Source: Bacteroidia bacterium (GTDB lineage: Bacteria > Bacteroidota > Bacteroidia > Flavobacteriales > Flavobacteriaceae). From it: 64,000 bases of DNA. The DNA lies in the NCBI GenBank assembly GCA_030429835.1, contig JAUIGC010000001.1, positions 1 through 64,000 of the forward strand, written 5' to 3'. This document shows, in pieces, positions 1 through 10,626 of the stretch (position 1 is the stretch's first letter; every line of letters begins with the position of its first letter). The notes under the pieces were generated by a model. That model was given only the letters and a program-made list of their open reading frames with translations, made no database searches and was not told the DNA's origin. The translations under genes and the position numbers were made by a program.

Positions 1-15
1 ATTAAGTATCTTTAC

Positions 16-49
16 GGTGCCGGAAATTTATTTTTCGGCACCTTTTTTT
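16..49 (+). terminator. Rho-independent terminator of the gene upstream of clpP
   Basis: GGTGCCG (16-22) ... CGGCACC (36-42) followed by a T-tract. Confidence 0.75.
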
Positions 50-74
50 ACTACTAAAAATCGATTAAGAGTTT

Positions 75-755
75 ATGGATTACGGAAAAGAGTTCAAAAA
101 ATACGCCATAAAAGATCAGGGTATCAGTAGTACGTACTACGATAAAATAATGAGTAGCATGTACCCTGTAAACATGACCCCCAATATCATAGAGGAGAGA
201 CAGCTTAATGCCATTGCTATGGATGTTTTCTCCAGGTTGATGATGGATAGAATTATCTTTTTGGGCACAGGTATCAACGACCAAGTAGCCAATATTGTAC
301 AAGCCCAGTTATTGTTCTTGGAAAGTGCGGATGCCACCAAGGATATTCAGATATATATTAATTCTCCAGGCGGAAGTGTGTACGCAGGTTTGGGTATTTA
401 TGATACTATGCAATTCATAAAACCAGATGTGGCCACAATATGTACCGGAATGGCAGCTTCCATGGGAGCCGTTCTTCTTTGTGCAGGTGAAAAGGGTAAA
501 CGAAGTGGTCTAACACATTCAAGGGTTATGATTCACCAACCCATGGGTGGGGCCCAAGGGCAGGCAAGTGATATTGAGATTACTGCACGCGAAATTCTCA
601 AATTGAAGGACGAGCTCTATCAAATAATATCAAAACATTCAGGACAACCCATAGAAAAAGTTCAGGAGGATAGTGATCGAGATTATTGGATGAAAGCCGA
701 TGTTGCCCTTGAATATGGTATGATCGACGAGATTTTGGTAAGGGACAAAGAATAA
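75..755 (+). CDS. clpP: ATP-dependent Clp protease proteolytic subunit ClpP
   Basis: Contains IYINSPGGSV, GMAASMGA (catalytic Ser) and HSRVMIHQP (catalytic His); adjacent to clpX. Confidence 0.97.
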   Translation: MDYGKEFKKYAIKDQGISSTYYDKIMSSMYPVNMTPNIIEERQLNAIAMDVFSRLMMDRIIFLGTGINDQVANIVQAQLLFLESADATKDIQIYINSPGGSVYAGLGIYDTMQFIKPDVATICTGMAASMGAVLLCAGEKGKRSGLTHSRVMIHQPMGGAQGQASDIEITAREILKLKDELYQIISKHSGQPIEKVQEDSDRDYWMKADVALEYGMIDEILVRDKE

Positions 756-841
756 TTTCGACCAATTACCCAGAATTTTATTTTTTTATGAAACCAAAAA
801 CCGATTTTAATCGTTAAGTTTTTGGTCAGATTATTTTTAGT

Positions 842-2077
842 ATGGCAAAGGAAAATTTAGAATGTTCGTTTTGTGGAAGGAAAAAGCCAGAAACCAATTT
901 GTTGATTGCTGGTTTGGATGCCCATATTTGCGATAGATGTATTGAGCAAGCCCATGGTATAGTTGCAGAAGAAAGCAGGCAGACCAAAACCAATGACCTA
1001 TCTTCTGAACTGACCCTTAAAAAGCCCCAGGAAATCAAGGATTTTTTGGACACTTTTATCATTGGACAGGAACGTACGAAAAAGGTAATGTCCGTGGCCG
1101 TCTATAACCATTACAAAAGACTGCTTCAGCCCTCTTCCAAAGAGGACGATATTGAGATACAAAAAAGCAATATTATCATGGTTGGCCAAACAGGTACTGG
1201 AAAGACCCTAATGGCAAAAACTATAGCAAAAATGCTCAATGTACCCTTAGCCATAGTTGATGCTACCGTATTGACCGAGGCTGGCTATGTTGGCGAGGAT
1301 GTAGAGAGTATACTAACAAGATTATTGCAAGCTGCAGACTACAATCTGGAAAAAGCTGAACGAGGAATCGTCTTTATTGACGAAATTGATAAGATTGCCA
1401 GAAAAAGCGACAACCCTTCTATTACCAGGGATGTTTCGGGTGAAGGAGTTCAACAGGGACTTTTAAAGTTGCTGGAAGGAACTACAGTCAATGTACCTCC
1501 AAAAGGAGGAAGAAAGCATCCTGATCAGAAATTTATCGAAGTCAATACTGAAAATATATTGTTCATCGCCGGCGGTGCATTCGATGGAATCGAGCGGGCT
1601 ATCACCAAAAGGCTCAATTTACAGGCTGTTGGATATAGTGCATCCAAAGCAGAAGAGAATCTTGATGAAACCAACATTCTACAATATATAATTCCAAAGG
1701 ACTTAAAGGAATTTGGGTTAATTCCTGAAATCATTGGAAGGCTTCCCGTGCTTACACACATGAATCCACTGGATGACAAAACGCTTAGGGCCATACTAAC
1801 GGAACCTAAAAATGCCATTATAAAACAGTACGAAAAACTGTTTGCCATGGACAACATTACATTTACCATTACAGATCAAGCTTTGGATTATATAGTATCC
1901 AAAGCAATTGAGTACAAACTTGGTGCAAGGGGACTTAGATCTCTATGCGAAGCTATCTTTACTGATGCCATGTTCGAAATGCCAAGTACGGAAGAGACGG
2001 AATTTAAGGTTACTAAACCTTATGCGGAACAGAAACTGTCCTATGAAACAGTTAAAAAATTAAAGGCGGTTTCTTAA
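842..2077 (+). CDS. clpX: ATP-dependent Clp protease ATP-binding subunit ClpX
   Basis: N-terminal zinc-binding domain (CSFCGRKK...CDRC), Walker A GQTGTGKT, Walker [12 protein letters not shown]. Confidence 0.98.
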   Translation: MAKENLECSFCGRKKPETNLLIAGLDAHICDRCIEQAHGIVAEESRQTKTNDLSSELTLKKPQEIKDFLDTFIIGQERTKKVMSVAVYNHYKRLLQPSSKEDDIEIQKSNIIMVGQTGTGKTLMAKTIAKMLNVPLAIVDATVLTEAGYVGEDVESILTRLLQAADYNLEKAERGIVFIDEIDKIARKSDNPSITRDVSGEGVQQGLLKLLEGTTVNVPPKGGRKHPDQKFIEVNTENILFIAGGAFDGIERAITKRLNLQAVGYSASKAEENLDETNILQYIIPKDLKEFGLIPEIIGRLPVLTHMNPLDDKTLRAILTEPKNAIIKQYEKLFAMDNITFTITDQALDYIVSKAIEYKLGARGLRSLCEAIFTDAMFEMPSTEETEFKVTKPYAEQKLSYETVKKLKAVS

Positions 2078-2092
2078 ACCGCCTTTTTCTTT
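2062..2092. terminator. Bidirectional terminator embedded in the overlapping 3' ends of clpX and the convergent gene
   Basis: AAAGGCGGTTT (2062-2072) / AAACCGCCTTT (2076-2086) perfect 11-bp inverted repeat with a 3-nt loop, followed by T-rich sequence. Confidence 0.8.
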
Positions 2093-2643
2093 TCAATCTT
2101 TTCGGGAATATTTATTGCTGTGACTTCATTCAATAAGGCCAAGCAAACCTTTCTTATTATTTTTTCATCCGTATATAAGGTATGTCCGTAATTTGGAACA
2201 ACATCCAATTCTACGTCCAATTTATTGGCCCAAATATCATCCGGTCTGTTGGCATCCTTTTCACCATATATTAAATTAAGACATACGGAAGGCTTTACAT
2301 CCTGAAATCGAATTCTTGTCGCCGAAACAGAAAAAAGAGACTTAACCGGTAAGCCTTTTTTTGCCGCATTCCAGACAATGGTACCCCCAGTACTGAACGC
2401 CAAATAATAGCAAGGAGATTTCTCTTTTTTAAGAAGATGAGCAACCGCGGTGTCAATACCTCCATTTACAAAAGCATCATGGATGTTCTGTTCGGTCTGT
2501 ACGGGCAAATCAAGATTTGCAAGTTGTTGGCTATCATAAAAGGTAATATCAAAATATTGTTGTAAATAACCTAAATACGAAGTAATCCAGAGGCCCTTTT
2601 TTGTGCCCCACATATCCGAGACAATCACTAGTTTTTCAGCCAT
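2074..2643 (-). CDS. Alpha/beta-hydrolase-like protein
   Basis: 189-aa ORF with [13 protein letters not shown] nucleophile-elbow-like segment and C-terminal PNYGHTL. Confidence 0.55.
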   Translation of the reverse strand: MAEKLVIVSDMWGTKKGLWITSYLGYLQQYFDITFYDSQQLANLDLPVQTEQNIHDAFVNGGIDTAVAHLLKKEKSPCYYLAFSTGGTIVWNAAKKGLPVKSLFSVSATRIRFQDVKPSVCLNLIYGEKDANRPDDIWANKLDVELDVVPNYGHTLYTDEKIIRKVCLALLNEVTAINIPEKIEKKKAV

Positions 2644-2772
2644 AATTATAGTTTGTAAATTAACAATTTGGGAACGTGTCCTCCAAATTCATTAAATAAC
2701 GGATGATTGTATAATTTATTTGGTAATTCGTGCCAAATCTTCGATGTAAGACTTATACCAGAGAAAAACAGC

Positions 2773-4338
2773 CTAAATATCTTGACCGTCCTGAGTAAGT
2801 TCTTCTTGATATAGACTGCTAGAAGCAATATTCATGCACAGTAATTTTTCAATATAATCCCTTTTATTGGAAAGCCTAGGAATTTTATGCTGTCCTCCAA
2901 GTTTATCGTTGATTTTTAACCAATCATAAAATAGATTTTCGCGTGCAATGTGCACCTTTGGCATCTCCAACGTTGTGTTGTTATAACGCTTCGCTTCATA
3001 GTCGGAATTCATGGATTTCAAGGCATTATCCAATAATTCCGTGAAGTAATTAAGATCTTTTGGAGATTTTCTAAACTCGATTATCCACTCATGGGAACCT
3101 TTCTTTTTACCATTCATAAAAATAGGACCCGCGGTATAGTCCTTAATTTCAGTATTGGTCTTAAGGCAAACCAATTTAAGGGCTTCCTCCGCATTCTCAA
3201 TAATCAATTCCTCCCCAAAAACATTGATATGGTGTTTGGTTCTACCTGTTACTCTGATGCGATAGGGATTTTTAGAAGTAAAACGCACCGTATCCCCAAT
3301 TTTATATCGCCACAAACCTGAATTAGTGGTAATCACAATGGCATAATTCTTACCAATCTCAACCTCCCAAAGGGGAACACAACTTTGGTCTTCCGTACCA
3401 TAGGTATCCATTTGAATAAACTCATAGAATATACCATAGTCCAACATCAATAAAAGGTCCTCTGCGTTGTTCCTGTCCTGTATAGCGAAAAATCCTTCCG
3501 ACGCATTATAGATTTCATAGTACCTGAAACTCTTTCGGGGCAAAAGGGCCCTATACTGTTCTTTATATGGACTGAAACTTACGCCCCCATGAAAATAAAC
3601 CTCTAGATTTTCCCAGACTTCAAATAAATGCTCCTTACCGGTTTCCTGCAATACATTGTTCAATAAAACCAACATCCAAGAAGGCACACCGGCCAAACTG
3701 GTCACATTTTCCTGAACACTTTCCTTTATAATGGCCCCAAGTTTTGTCTCCCATTCGCTCATTAAGGAAATCTTGTTGCTAGGCGTACTACTGAACTCTG
3801 CCCATAAAGGCATGTTATCAATTAGAATGGCGGAGAGGTCTCCAAAAAAAGAACCATTGTCCTCGTACAATTCCTTACTCCCTCCCAAACGAAGACTTTT
3901 TCCAGTAAATAATTGGGAATTTTCATTATTGTTAAGATATAGGCATAACAAATCTTTTCCCGACTTATAATGACAATCCTCCAAAGCCTCTGAACTCACA
4001 GGAATGAACTTACTTTTGGCATTGGTGGTGCCACTGCTTTTTGCAAAGAGTTTTACCGTAGTGGGCCAAAAAAGATTTTGCTCTCCTTTTCTTGTTCGCT
4101 CAATGATAGGTTCAATTTCCTCATAGGATACTATGGGAACTCGTTCTTTAAAAACATTGTAGTTGTTTATCGTCTCAAAATCGTATCGGCGTCCTATTTC
4201 TGTATCCTCTGCATATTCCAAAAGATTTAACAACACCTCTTCCTGCACTTCTTCAGGATACTTTAAAAAAAGTTCTATCTGGTGATAGCGCTTTTTAAGC
4301 AACCAGGAAGCTATGGAATTGAACAGTGGAATGGACAT
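2773..4338 (-). CDS. GH3 auxin-responsive promoter family protein (acyl-adenylate/thioester-forming superfamily)
   Basis: 521 aa; FAKSSGTTNAKSKFIPVS adenylation motif, YNASEGFFAIQD, TNSGLWRYKIGDTVRF. Confidence 0.85.
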   Translation of the reverse strand: MSIPLFNSIASWLLKKRYHQIELFLKYPEEVQEEVLLNLLEYAEDTEIGRRYDFETINNYNVFKERVPIVSYEEIEPIIERTRKGEQNLFWPTTVKLFAKSSGTTNAKSKFIPVSSEALEDCHYKSGKDLLCLYLNNNENSQLFTGKSLRLGGSKELYEDNGSFFGDLSAILIDNMPLWAEFSSTPSNKISLMSEWETKLGAIIKESVQENVTSLAGVPSWMLVLLNNVLQETGKEHLFEVWENLEVYFHGGVSFSPYKEQYRALLPRKSFRYYEIYNASEGFFAIQDRNNAEDLLLMLDYGIFYEFIQMDTYGTEDQSCVPLWEVEIGKNYAIVITTNSGLWRYKIGDTVRFTSKNPYRIRVTGRTKHHINVFGEELIIENAEEALKLVCLKTNTEIKDYTAGPIFMNGKKKGSHEWIIEFRKSPKDLNYFTELLDNALKSMNSDYEAKRYNNTTLEMPKVHIARENLFYDWLKINDKLGGQHKIPRLSNKRDYIEKLLCMNIASSSLYQEELTQDGQDI

Positions 4339-4415
4339 TTTTGGGTATCTTTAACGGCTAAAAATAGGGTATATCCCCATCATTTTCAAATTCAAATTTA
4401 AATAGCGTTTCAACC

Positions 4416-5210
4416 ATGCAGTACAAGGGTGTTTTACGAAAAATGCAAACTGAAATTGGTAATCCCATACAATATTATTTGGTTTTTGAATCGGACTTTC
4501 TAAATATGAATCAAGTCCTCAATAGCCAATTGACCATTGAGTTTATTAAATATGAATGTCTTAATTGCGGGAACGATAGAAAAATTTACCGACAGGGATT
4601 CTGCAAATCCTGTTTTTATGAAATTCCCTCTGCCGGCGATTGGATCATGCGACCTGAATTAAGTACCGCCCATTTGGACAAGGAAGACCGTGACCTGGAA
4701 TATGAAAAAAAAGTACAGTTGCAGCCACATATCGTTTATTTGGCAAACTCCAGTAATATCAAGGTGGGGGTAACCCGAAAAACACAAATACCCACGAGAT
4801 GGATAGACCAAGGTGCACACGAAGCCATTGAGATTGTGGAGGTACCCAATCGTTATTTGGCAGGAATCACGGAAGTCGCCCTCAAAGACCACGTTTCGGA
4901 TAAGACGAATTGGCGCAAAATGTTGACCAATGAGATAGAAGATCAGGATTTGGTGGATTGGCGAAATAAACTGAAAGCGTATATCCCCCAAGAAGCCCTA
5001 CCCTACTTTATAGAGAACAATACGGAAACCAATTTAGAATTTCCGGTACTTCAGTTTCCTGAAAAGGTAAAAAGCCTAAACCTGGATAAAAACCCGCAAT
5101 ATCAAGGCACCCTTAAGGGAATAAAAGGACAATACCTCATCTTTGAGGATAATACCGTATTCAATATCAGGGGAAGCGAAGGTTATTACATCGGGCTTAG
5201 CATCAATTGA
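4416..5210 (+). CDS. DUF2797 domain-containing protein
   Basis: Cys cluster CLNCGNDRKIYRQGFCKSCFYE; HIVYLANSSNIKVGVTRKTQIPTRWIDQGA typical of this family. Confidence 0.8.
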   Translation: MQYKGVLRKMQTEIGNPIQYYLVFESDFLNMNQVLNSQLTIEFIKYECLNCGNDRKIYRQGFCKSCFYEIPSAGDWIMRPELSTAHLDKEDRDLEYEKKVQLQPHIVYLANSSNIKVGVTRKTQIPTRWIDQGAHEAIEIVEVPNRYLAGITEVALKDHVSDKTNWRKMLTNEIEDQDLVDWRNKLKAYIPQEALPYFIENNTETNLEFPVLQFPEKVKSLNLDKNPQYQGTLKGIKGQYLIFEDNTVFNIRGSEGYYIGLSIN

Positions 5211-7941
5211 CCGAATCCTTTTTAGTTTCCGTTTCCGCTTTCTTTTTGCCAAACAGGCCCTTTAACACATCTTTGGCCGCCTCTTTAACCGCTTCCTCCT
5301 TTTTGGGTGTAGTGGTAATGGTATCGGTTTGCACTTTTGTAGAATCCGCTTTTTTAGTACCTCCAAGAATACCGCCGAGCACTTCTTTGGCACCGGAGTT
5401 TTTATCCGCATCACCACTTGTAGAATCCTTTTTAGTTGTATTGGATAAAATACCCCCTATCAAATCCTTCGCCTTGTCCTTTCCTTTATTGACCAGCTTC
5501 TGTTTCTCTATTTCTACCAATTGATTGGTCAGTGTTTTTACACCTGAAGTTAAATCCGTGGTTATCTGGGGACTATTGTAAAGCCCACCTATATTGGCTG
5601 TAACGGGAATTGTAAGACTATCCAGTGCACTATCATCTATACGGGCTATCAAACTATTGATGTCCTTGCCCAAGTATTTGGCAGGTACTTGCAACGTGGC
5701 CTTGTAATCCATTTTTTGATCAAAAGTATGACCACCGTCCACGTTTATTTTGATATCCTGATACTTAATGGTAAAAGGTTTTACGGATACTAGGCCATCT
5801 TTAAAGGATAACTTCGTCTTTAACTCCTTAAGGCTCAATTTTTCCAAATTGATAAAATCCAACTTGCCATCCAATGCGGATAGCACAGGTGCCTTATCCG
5901 CGCTGATTTCCCTGGTAACAATATCGGCAAGGATATCTCCGGTCAAGGAAAGAAGATTAGGTGTAAAATCATCCTTTAAATTTCCGGATAGTGAAATATC
6001 GGAACTTAGTTTTCCCTTAAGGATACGTGCTACGGGTGCCAAAACTTGAAAGAGCTCAAGCGCCTCGAAACTTTCCTTCAACTCCAACTGATCCAAACCT
6101 AGCTTCATGGCAAACGTGGGTGTATCCTCTTTGGTAGAAACTTCTCCGCTAAAGGCTACTTTTCCATCAAACAAGGAACTAGTCATGTTGCTTAAGGTCG
6201 CCTTTTCGTCTTTTACCCTAAGGTTTCCCTTTACGTTCTTAAGAGTGATATTATCATATATTACATTATCCGCAGAAGCATTAAAGTTAGCATCCAAGAA
6301 AGATGGAATTTTAATCTTTTCTGTTGATTCCGAAGAACCTGTAGAACTTTCCCCAGAATTTTCCGAAGTGTCCTCGACCATAAAATCGTTCAGGGCAAAC
6401 GTATTTGATGTCAGGTTAAAATTTCCTTCCACATTTTCGTTATTGAAAAGATACCCCAAGAAATTATTGATGGTTCCCGTAATCATAAAATCGGTTTTTC
6501 CGGTAGCTCCATTCATTTCCTTTAAGGTAACCGATTTAGGATTGAATGTAACCGAAGTAGAATTCAGTATCACTGGGTTAGGTATTTCGTCAGATTTATA
6601 CTCAAAACCGGTCAAGGTCATCTGCCCCTCCGTTTTGGTATTCTCATATTGTTTTCTTTCTATAGTGGCCATATCAAAGGCGGTAGTCACGTCTGCATTC
6701 AACAAGCCTTTTAAACTAAGGCCAGCAGGTACGGGATATGCCTTTTCCAAATTGGCCAGGTTCATTTTACCGTCCAAGTGGGCACTGACCTTGGTATTGC
6801 CCATTAAGTCGGTTATTTTGGACGTTAAATTAAAACGGTCCTCATCGATCATAAACGATGCCTTATTGATATCCAAATAAGTATCTTCCGGTATACCCGT
6901 TGTATTATTTACGACAACATCGATGAATATATTTTTTACTGCTTTTGGTAAATCTGGATATTTAAAGGATGCATTTTCTGAATTTATTTCAATTTTGAAC
7001 TTGGGAATATGCTCTTCATCCACTACACCGTTAAAATTACCTTCCACAATAAAATCACCCGTGGTGGTTACATTCTCAATATTCTTGGAATAGGTTTCGG
7101 GAATTACGGCCAAGAAATTTTTAAAATCGGAAGAAGGGGTCTTAAAACTGATATCCATCTCCTGATTGTCCTCATTTACCTTTACGAATCCTTCAAAAAC
7201 TAAGGGTAGTTGATTCACCAAAGCTTCGTTCTTTAGAAAGGAGTATTTGTTTTCGTTCAAATCGATTCCAATCAAAGCATCCAGCTGTACCTTATTTTTA
7301 TTCAGATAATTGGTGCTATCCATTTCAAATGAAACCAAGGCATCTGTATGCGTATCCAATTCTGATGTAGCCAAGGACAGGTCTCCCGTTCCTTTGTGGT
7401 TCATATCATCAATTTGCAAGTGAATGCCCGTTGCAAAATCATCATATATTATTTTGGAGTCGTTTATTTCATAGGATTCCATATTAAATGAAAATCCTTC
7501 GTTGGCCGATCCCTCCGGGGCAGTTCCCGCATCCGACTCTGTAGATATGTCATAATTGGCATTTTCCTCTTGGTCCACCTTAATGTGCAAAAGAGCGTTA
7601 TCCACATTAAGTTTAGTGATTGAAATTGGGTCACCACTGAATTTGAACAATTGCATAATCCCCATAGAAAGTGAAACTTCCTTGGAAGCAAAAAGCGTAT
7701 CTCCCTCAAAAGGAGCCTTGTTGACCAAACTAACGTCCTTAAGGCTTACTTCTGCATTTGGAAAACTTTTGATCAAGCTTAAGTCCGCATCGGAAAAATC
7801 CAGTGTTGCATTTACAGAACTATTGACATTGTTCCTTATGATATCCCCAATCTTAGCTTCCAGAAAAAAGGGTATAGCCACCAATATCCCTATAACCAAT
7901 ATTAATATGACCCCAATTATTTTTAAAACCTTCTTTTTCAT
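5203..7941 (-). CDS. AsmA-like family protein
   Basis: 912 aa; N-terminal signal anchor, LIKSFPNAEVSLKDVSLVN and repeated AsmA/DUF748-like segments, Lys-rich C-terminus. Confidence 0.8.
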   Translation of the reverse strand: MKKKVLKIIGVILILVIGILVAIPFFLEAKIGDIIRNNVNSSVNATLDFSDADLSLIKSFPNAEVSLKDVSLVNKAPFEGDTLFASKEVSLSMGIMQLFKFSGDPISITKLNVDNALLHIKVDQEENANYDISTESDAGTAPEGSANEGFSFNMESYEINDSKIIYDDFATGIHLQIDDMNHKGTGDLSLATSELDTHTDALVSFEMDSTNYLNKNKVQLDALIGIDLNENKYSFLKNEALVNQLPLVFEGFVKVNEDNQEMDISFKTPSSDFKNFLAVIPETYSKNIENVTTTGDFIVEGNFNGVVDEEHIPKFKIEINSENASFKYPDLPKAVKNIFIDVVVNNTTGIPEDTYLDINKASFMIDEDRFNLTSKITDLMGNTKVSAHLDGKMNLANLEKAYPVPAGLSLKGLLNADVTTAFDMATIERKQYENTKTEGQMTLTGFEYKSDEIPNPVILNSTSVTFNPKSVTLKEMNGATGKTDFMITGTINNFLGYLFNNENVEGNFNLTSNTFALNDFMVEDTSENSGESSTGSSESTEKIKIPSFLDANFNASADNVIYDNITLKNVKGNLRVKDEKATLSNMTSSLFDGKVAFSGEVSTKEDTPTFAMKLGLDQLELKESFEALELFQVLAPVARILKGKLSSDISLSGNLKDDFTPNLLSLTGDILADIVTREISADKAPVLSALDGKLDFINLEKLSLKELKTKLSFKDGLVSVKPFTIKYQDIKINVDGGHTFDQKMDYKATLQVPAKYLGKDINSLIARIDDSALDSLTIPVTANIGGLYNSPQITTDLTSGVKTLTNQLVEIEKQKLVNKGKDKAKDLIGGILSNTTKKDSTSGDADKNSGAKEVLGGILGGTKKADSTKVQTDTITTTPKKEEAVKEAAKDVLKGLFGKKKAETETKKDSVN

Positions 7942-8082
7942 ATGTTTCTATTTCTTTTTTCCATGATGGAGTTAATATCCATCCTTTTTCATAGTCATAG
8001 TTTCAATTGACTACCTAACGTTTAGCAATGTAAATACATGCTAATACATTGATACTCATAAAACAGGAAACCGCTTTAAATA

Positions 8083-8793
8083 TTATACGTCCAAATCAAT
8101 TTCTTGATTTAAGGACAACTTAAAACGCTTTCGCATTATATATACGGATAAATAGAGGAAAGGAGTGTCCAAAAGTGCTATAATTATCTTAAAAATAAAC
8201 CCACTGATAACAAGACCCGTAAAACGCTCCCAAGGTATCTCACCAAAGGAACATAAAAGTAGGACTACGGTGAAGGTATCAATGAGCTGTGATGAAAAAG
8301 TAGAAAAGTTGTTCCTAAGCCACAAATACTTCCCCTTGGTAAGATTTTTCCAAAAATGGTAAATCTGGATGTCCACAAATTGGGCAAGAAGATAGGCCAT
8401 CATGGAGGCAAAAACAGCGATGATGGTATTTCCAAAAACCGAAGTGAACAGGCCATCCCCTACCGGAGACCATGTCGTGGCCGGCACCGCATTGGCCGTA
8501 TACACAATCAATAAAGAGAAAAATGAGGCAAAAATACCAGCCACCACGATTTGATTCGCCTTCTTTTTACCAAAAATTTCAGAAATCAAATCGGTAATTA
8601 AAAAGGTTACCGGATACGGTAAAATTCCCACTGAAATTTCAAACAAAGGTGCTCCAAAAACAGTAACATCCCCAAAGGGTTTCCAAAAGAAAAACTTTTG
8701 AAATATAAGATTGGATACAACCAGCGAGGTAATAAAAAGTGCCCCTAAATAAAGATATATTCTTCTGGCCAGTAACTTATCCCTATGTACCAT
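8083..8793 (-). CDS. Queuosine precursor transporter (YhhQ/DUF165 family)
   Basis: Polytopic; FLITDLISEIFGKKKANQIV and FVDIQIYHFWKNLTKGKYLWLRNNFSTFSSQLIDT are typical of the family. Confidence 0.9.
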   Translation of the reverse strand: MVHRDKLLARRIYLYLGALFITSLVVSNLIFQKFFFWKPFGDVTVFGAPLFEISVGILPYPVTFLITDLISEIFGKKKANQIVVAGIFASFFSLLIVYTANAVPATTWSPVGDGLFTSVFGNTIIAVFASMMAYLLAQFVDIQIYHFWKNLTKGKYLWLRNNFSTFSSQLIDTFTVVLLLCSFGEIPWERFTGLVISGFIFKIIIALLDTPFLYLSVYIMRKRFKLSLNQEIDLDV

Positions 8794-8794
8794 G

Positions 8795-10582
8795 TTAATC
8801 GATATTCAAGGTAAAGGGCATCCTTGCTTGAATTCCTTTTTGGTTCATAAAGGTCTTGATATCCTTTAGTACCTGATACGTCTCCTCCCCTATTTCCTGC
8901 CTGATCATATTTTCCTGTGCCTTGGCACCGGCACCAGAAATATCCTCCATGAACCTTTCAAAACCAGATTTGTATTTTGGATATTTTTTTATTCCATAAC
9001 TGTCGATTTCGGCCAACAAAGCAGCTTCATCTATGGCGTCCTCCAAGGTACCCAGTTCATCCACCAATCCTAAACGCTGTGCATCCACCCCGCTCCAGAC
9101 CCTTCCTTGGGCAATACTGTCCGCTTGGGCCATGGAAATGCCCCTGCCCTCGGAAACGCGCTTTAAAAAAGTTTGGTAAGTATCCTCTATACTTTCTTGA
9201 ACCTGGTTCCTAAAGGTTTCCCCCATGGGCTCGAAAAGTGAATATTCAACGGAGTTTTTATTTGTTCCGACCTGTTCCGCGTTGATCCCGATATCTTTGG
9301 CCAACCCATGAATATTGGGTATAGTGCCAAAAACACCTATGGAGCCAGTTATTGTGGTAGGTTCAGCAAATATTTTATCGGCCCCGGCCGCGATATAATA
9401 GCCTCCTGAAGCCGCAACGTTCCCCATGGAAACGACAACGGGTTTAACCGCCTTGGCCAATTCCACCTCCCTCCAAATAATATCAGATGTTAGGGCACTT
9501 CCACCAGGAGAATTAACACGAAGTACAATCGCCTTTACATTATCATCTTCCCGGGCCTTGACCAAAGCCTCATTGATGATACCTTGACCAATCACATCAG
9601 GTCCACCTTCACCATAGAAAATTTCCCCTTGGGCAAAAATTACAGCTATTTTATCATTGCCTGATTTAAGTACCTTTTTATTGGAATATTTGGTGTATTC
9701 ATCCAAGGTTATATAGTTTATATCCTCCCTGTCTTTCAAGGACAGGGCATCCGCAATCTTGCCTTCGTATTCATCATAAAAAAGGACACCATCGATCAAC
9801 CGGTTTTGCTGGGCATACTTTGGCAATCTTCCTCCCAGCGTATCCGCAATAACATTAAGGTCATCTTGGGCAATGTTTCTGTCCTCCGAAATATCGGCAA
9901 TCATAGAATTCCAAAGTGACTGTATCAATTCCTTGATTTGGGTCCTGTTGGCCTCACTCATTTCATTCTCTAAATAGGGTTCTACGGCGCTTTTGTATTT
10001 TCCATGGCGGATTACTTCCATCTTTACTCCTGTCTTTTCCTGTAAATCCTTATAATAAAGCACCTCAGAGGAGAGCCCCCTAAAATCCATAACACCCACT
10101 GGATTCAGGAATACCGAATCCGCTACGCTTGCCAAATAGTAGTCTTTTTGGGAGTAAAAATCGCCATAGGTATAAATGAACTTCCCAGACTCCTTGAAAT
10201 CCTTTAGTACCTTGCGCAAGGTCTGTGTTTGCGCAATACCCGCCAATAAAAAATTATTGTTGATACTTATTCCCGTTATCCTATCATCGTCCTTGGCAAC
10301 ATCTATGGCATGCAAAATTTCGTCCAACCCTTGAGACTCTTCAAACAAACCGGAGAAGGGATTTATCTCGCTACTCCCAACATAATCCGCTATGGGGCGT
10401 TGCAACTGTATTTCCAAGATTGAATTTTTCTTGATATTTACGGTGTCCTCCCCACTTCCCAAAAGTGTAAGCAAGACAAAAAACATAACAAAGACAATCC
10501 CAAAGGCGACCAGGCAACCTAGAATTGCCGCTAAAAAGTTTCTTAAAAAATTCATGCGGGAACAATTTTTATTAGCTTCCAA
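8795..10582 (-). CDS. sppA: Signal peptide peptidase SppA, 67K type
   Basis: Tandem S49 domains; VNSPGGSALTSDIIWREV, GNVAASGGYYIAAGAD, TGSIGVFG. Confidence 0.93.
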   Translation of the reverse strand: MEANKNCSRMNFLRNFLAAILGCLVAFGIVFVMFFVLLTLLGSGEDTVNIKKNSILEIQLQRPIADYVGSSEINPFSGLFEESQGLDEILHAIDVAKDDDRITGISINNNFLLAGIAQTQTLRKVLKDFKESGKFIYTYGDFYSQKDYYLASVADSVFLNPVGVMDFRGLSSEVLYYKDLQEKTGVKMEVIRHGKYKSAVEPYLENEMSEANRTQIKELIQSLWNSMIADISEDRNIAQDDLNVIADTLGGRLPKYAQQNRLIDGVLFYDEYEGKIADALSLKDREDINYITLDEYTKYSNKKVLKSGNDKIAVIFAQGEIFYGEGGPDVIGQGIINEALVKAREDDNVKAIVLRVNSPGGSALTSDIIWREVELAKAVKPVVVSMGNVAASGGYYIAAGADKIFAEPTTITGSIGVFGTIPNIHGLAKDIGINAEQVGTNKNSVEYSLFEPMGETFRNQVQESIEDTYQTFLKRVSEGRGISMAQADSIAQGRVWSGVDAQRLGLVDELGTLEDAIDEAALLAEIDSYGIKKYPKYKSGFERFMEDISGAGAKAQENMIRQEIGEETYQVLKDIKTFMNQKGIQARMPFTLNID

Positions 10583-10626
10583 AGATAACCAATGTGAATT
10601 TGTTTTGCTTATTTTGCCTTCATATT

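Noticed and set aside
1525-1869. 114-aa minus ORF and other short ORFs inside clpX
   Set aside because: Antisense shadow frames of a conserved gene
2646-2828. 60-aa minus ORF between hydrolase and GH3 genes
   Set aside because: Overlaps the GH3-family 3' end, no domain signature
6107-6880. 257-aa + strand ORF
   Set aside because: Fully antisense to the well-supported AsmA-like gene; no recognisable motif
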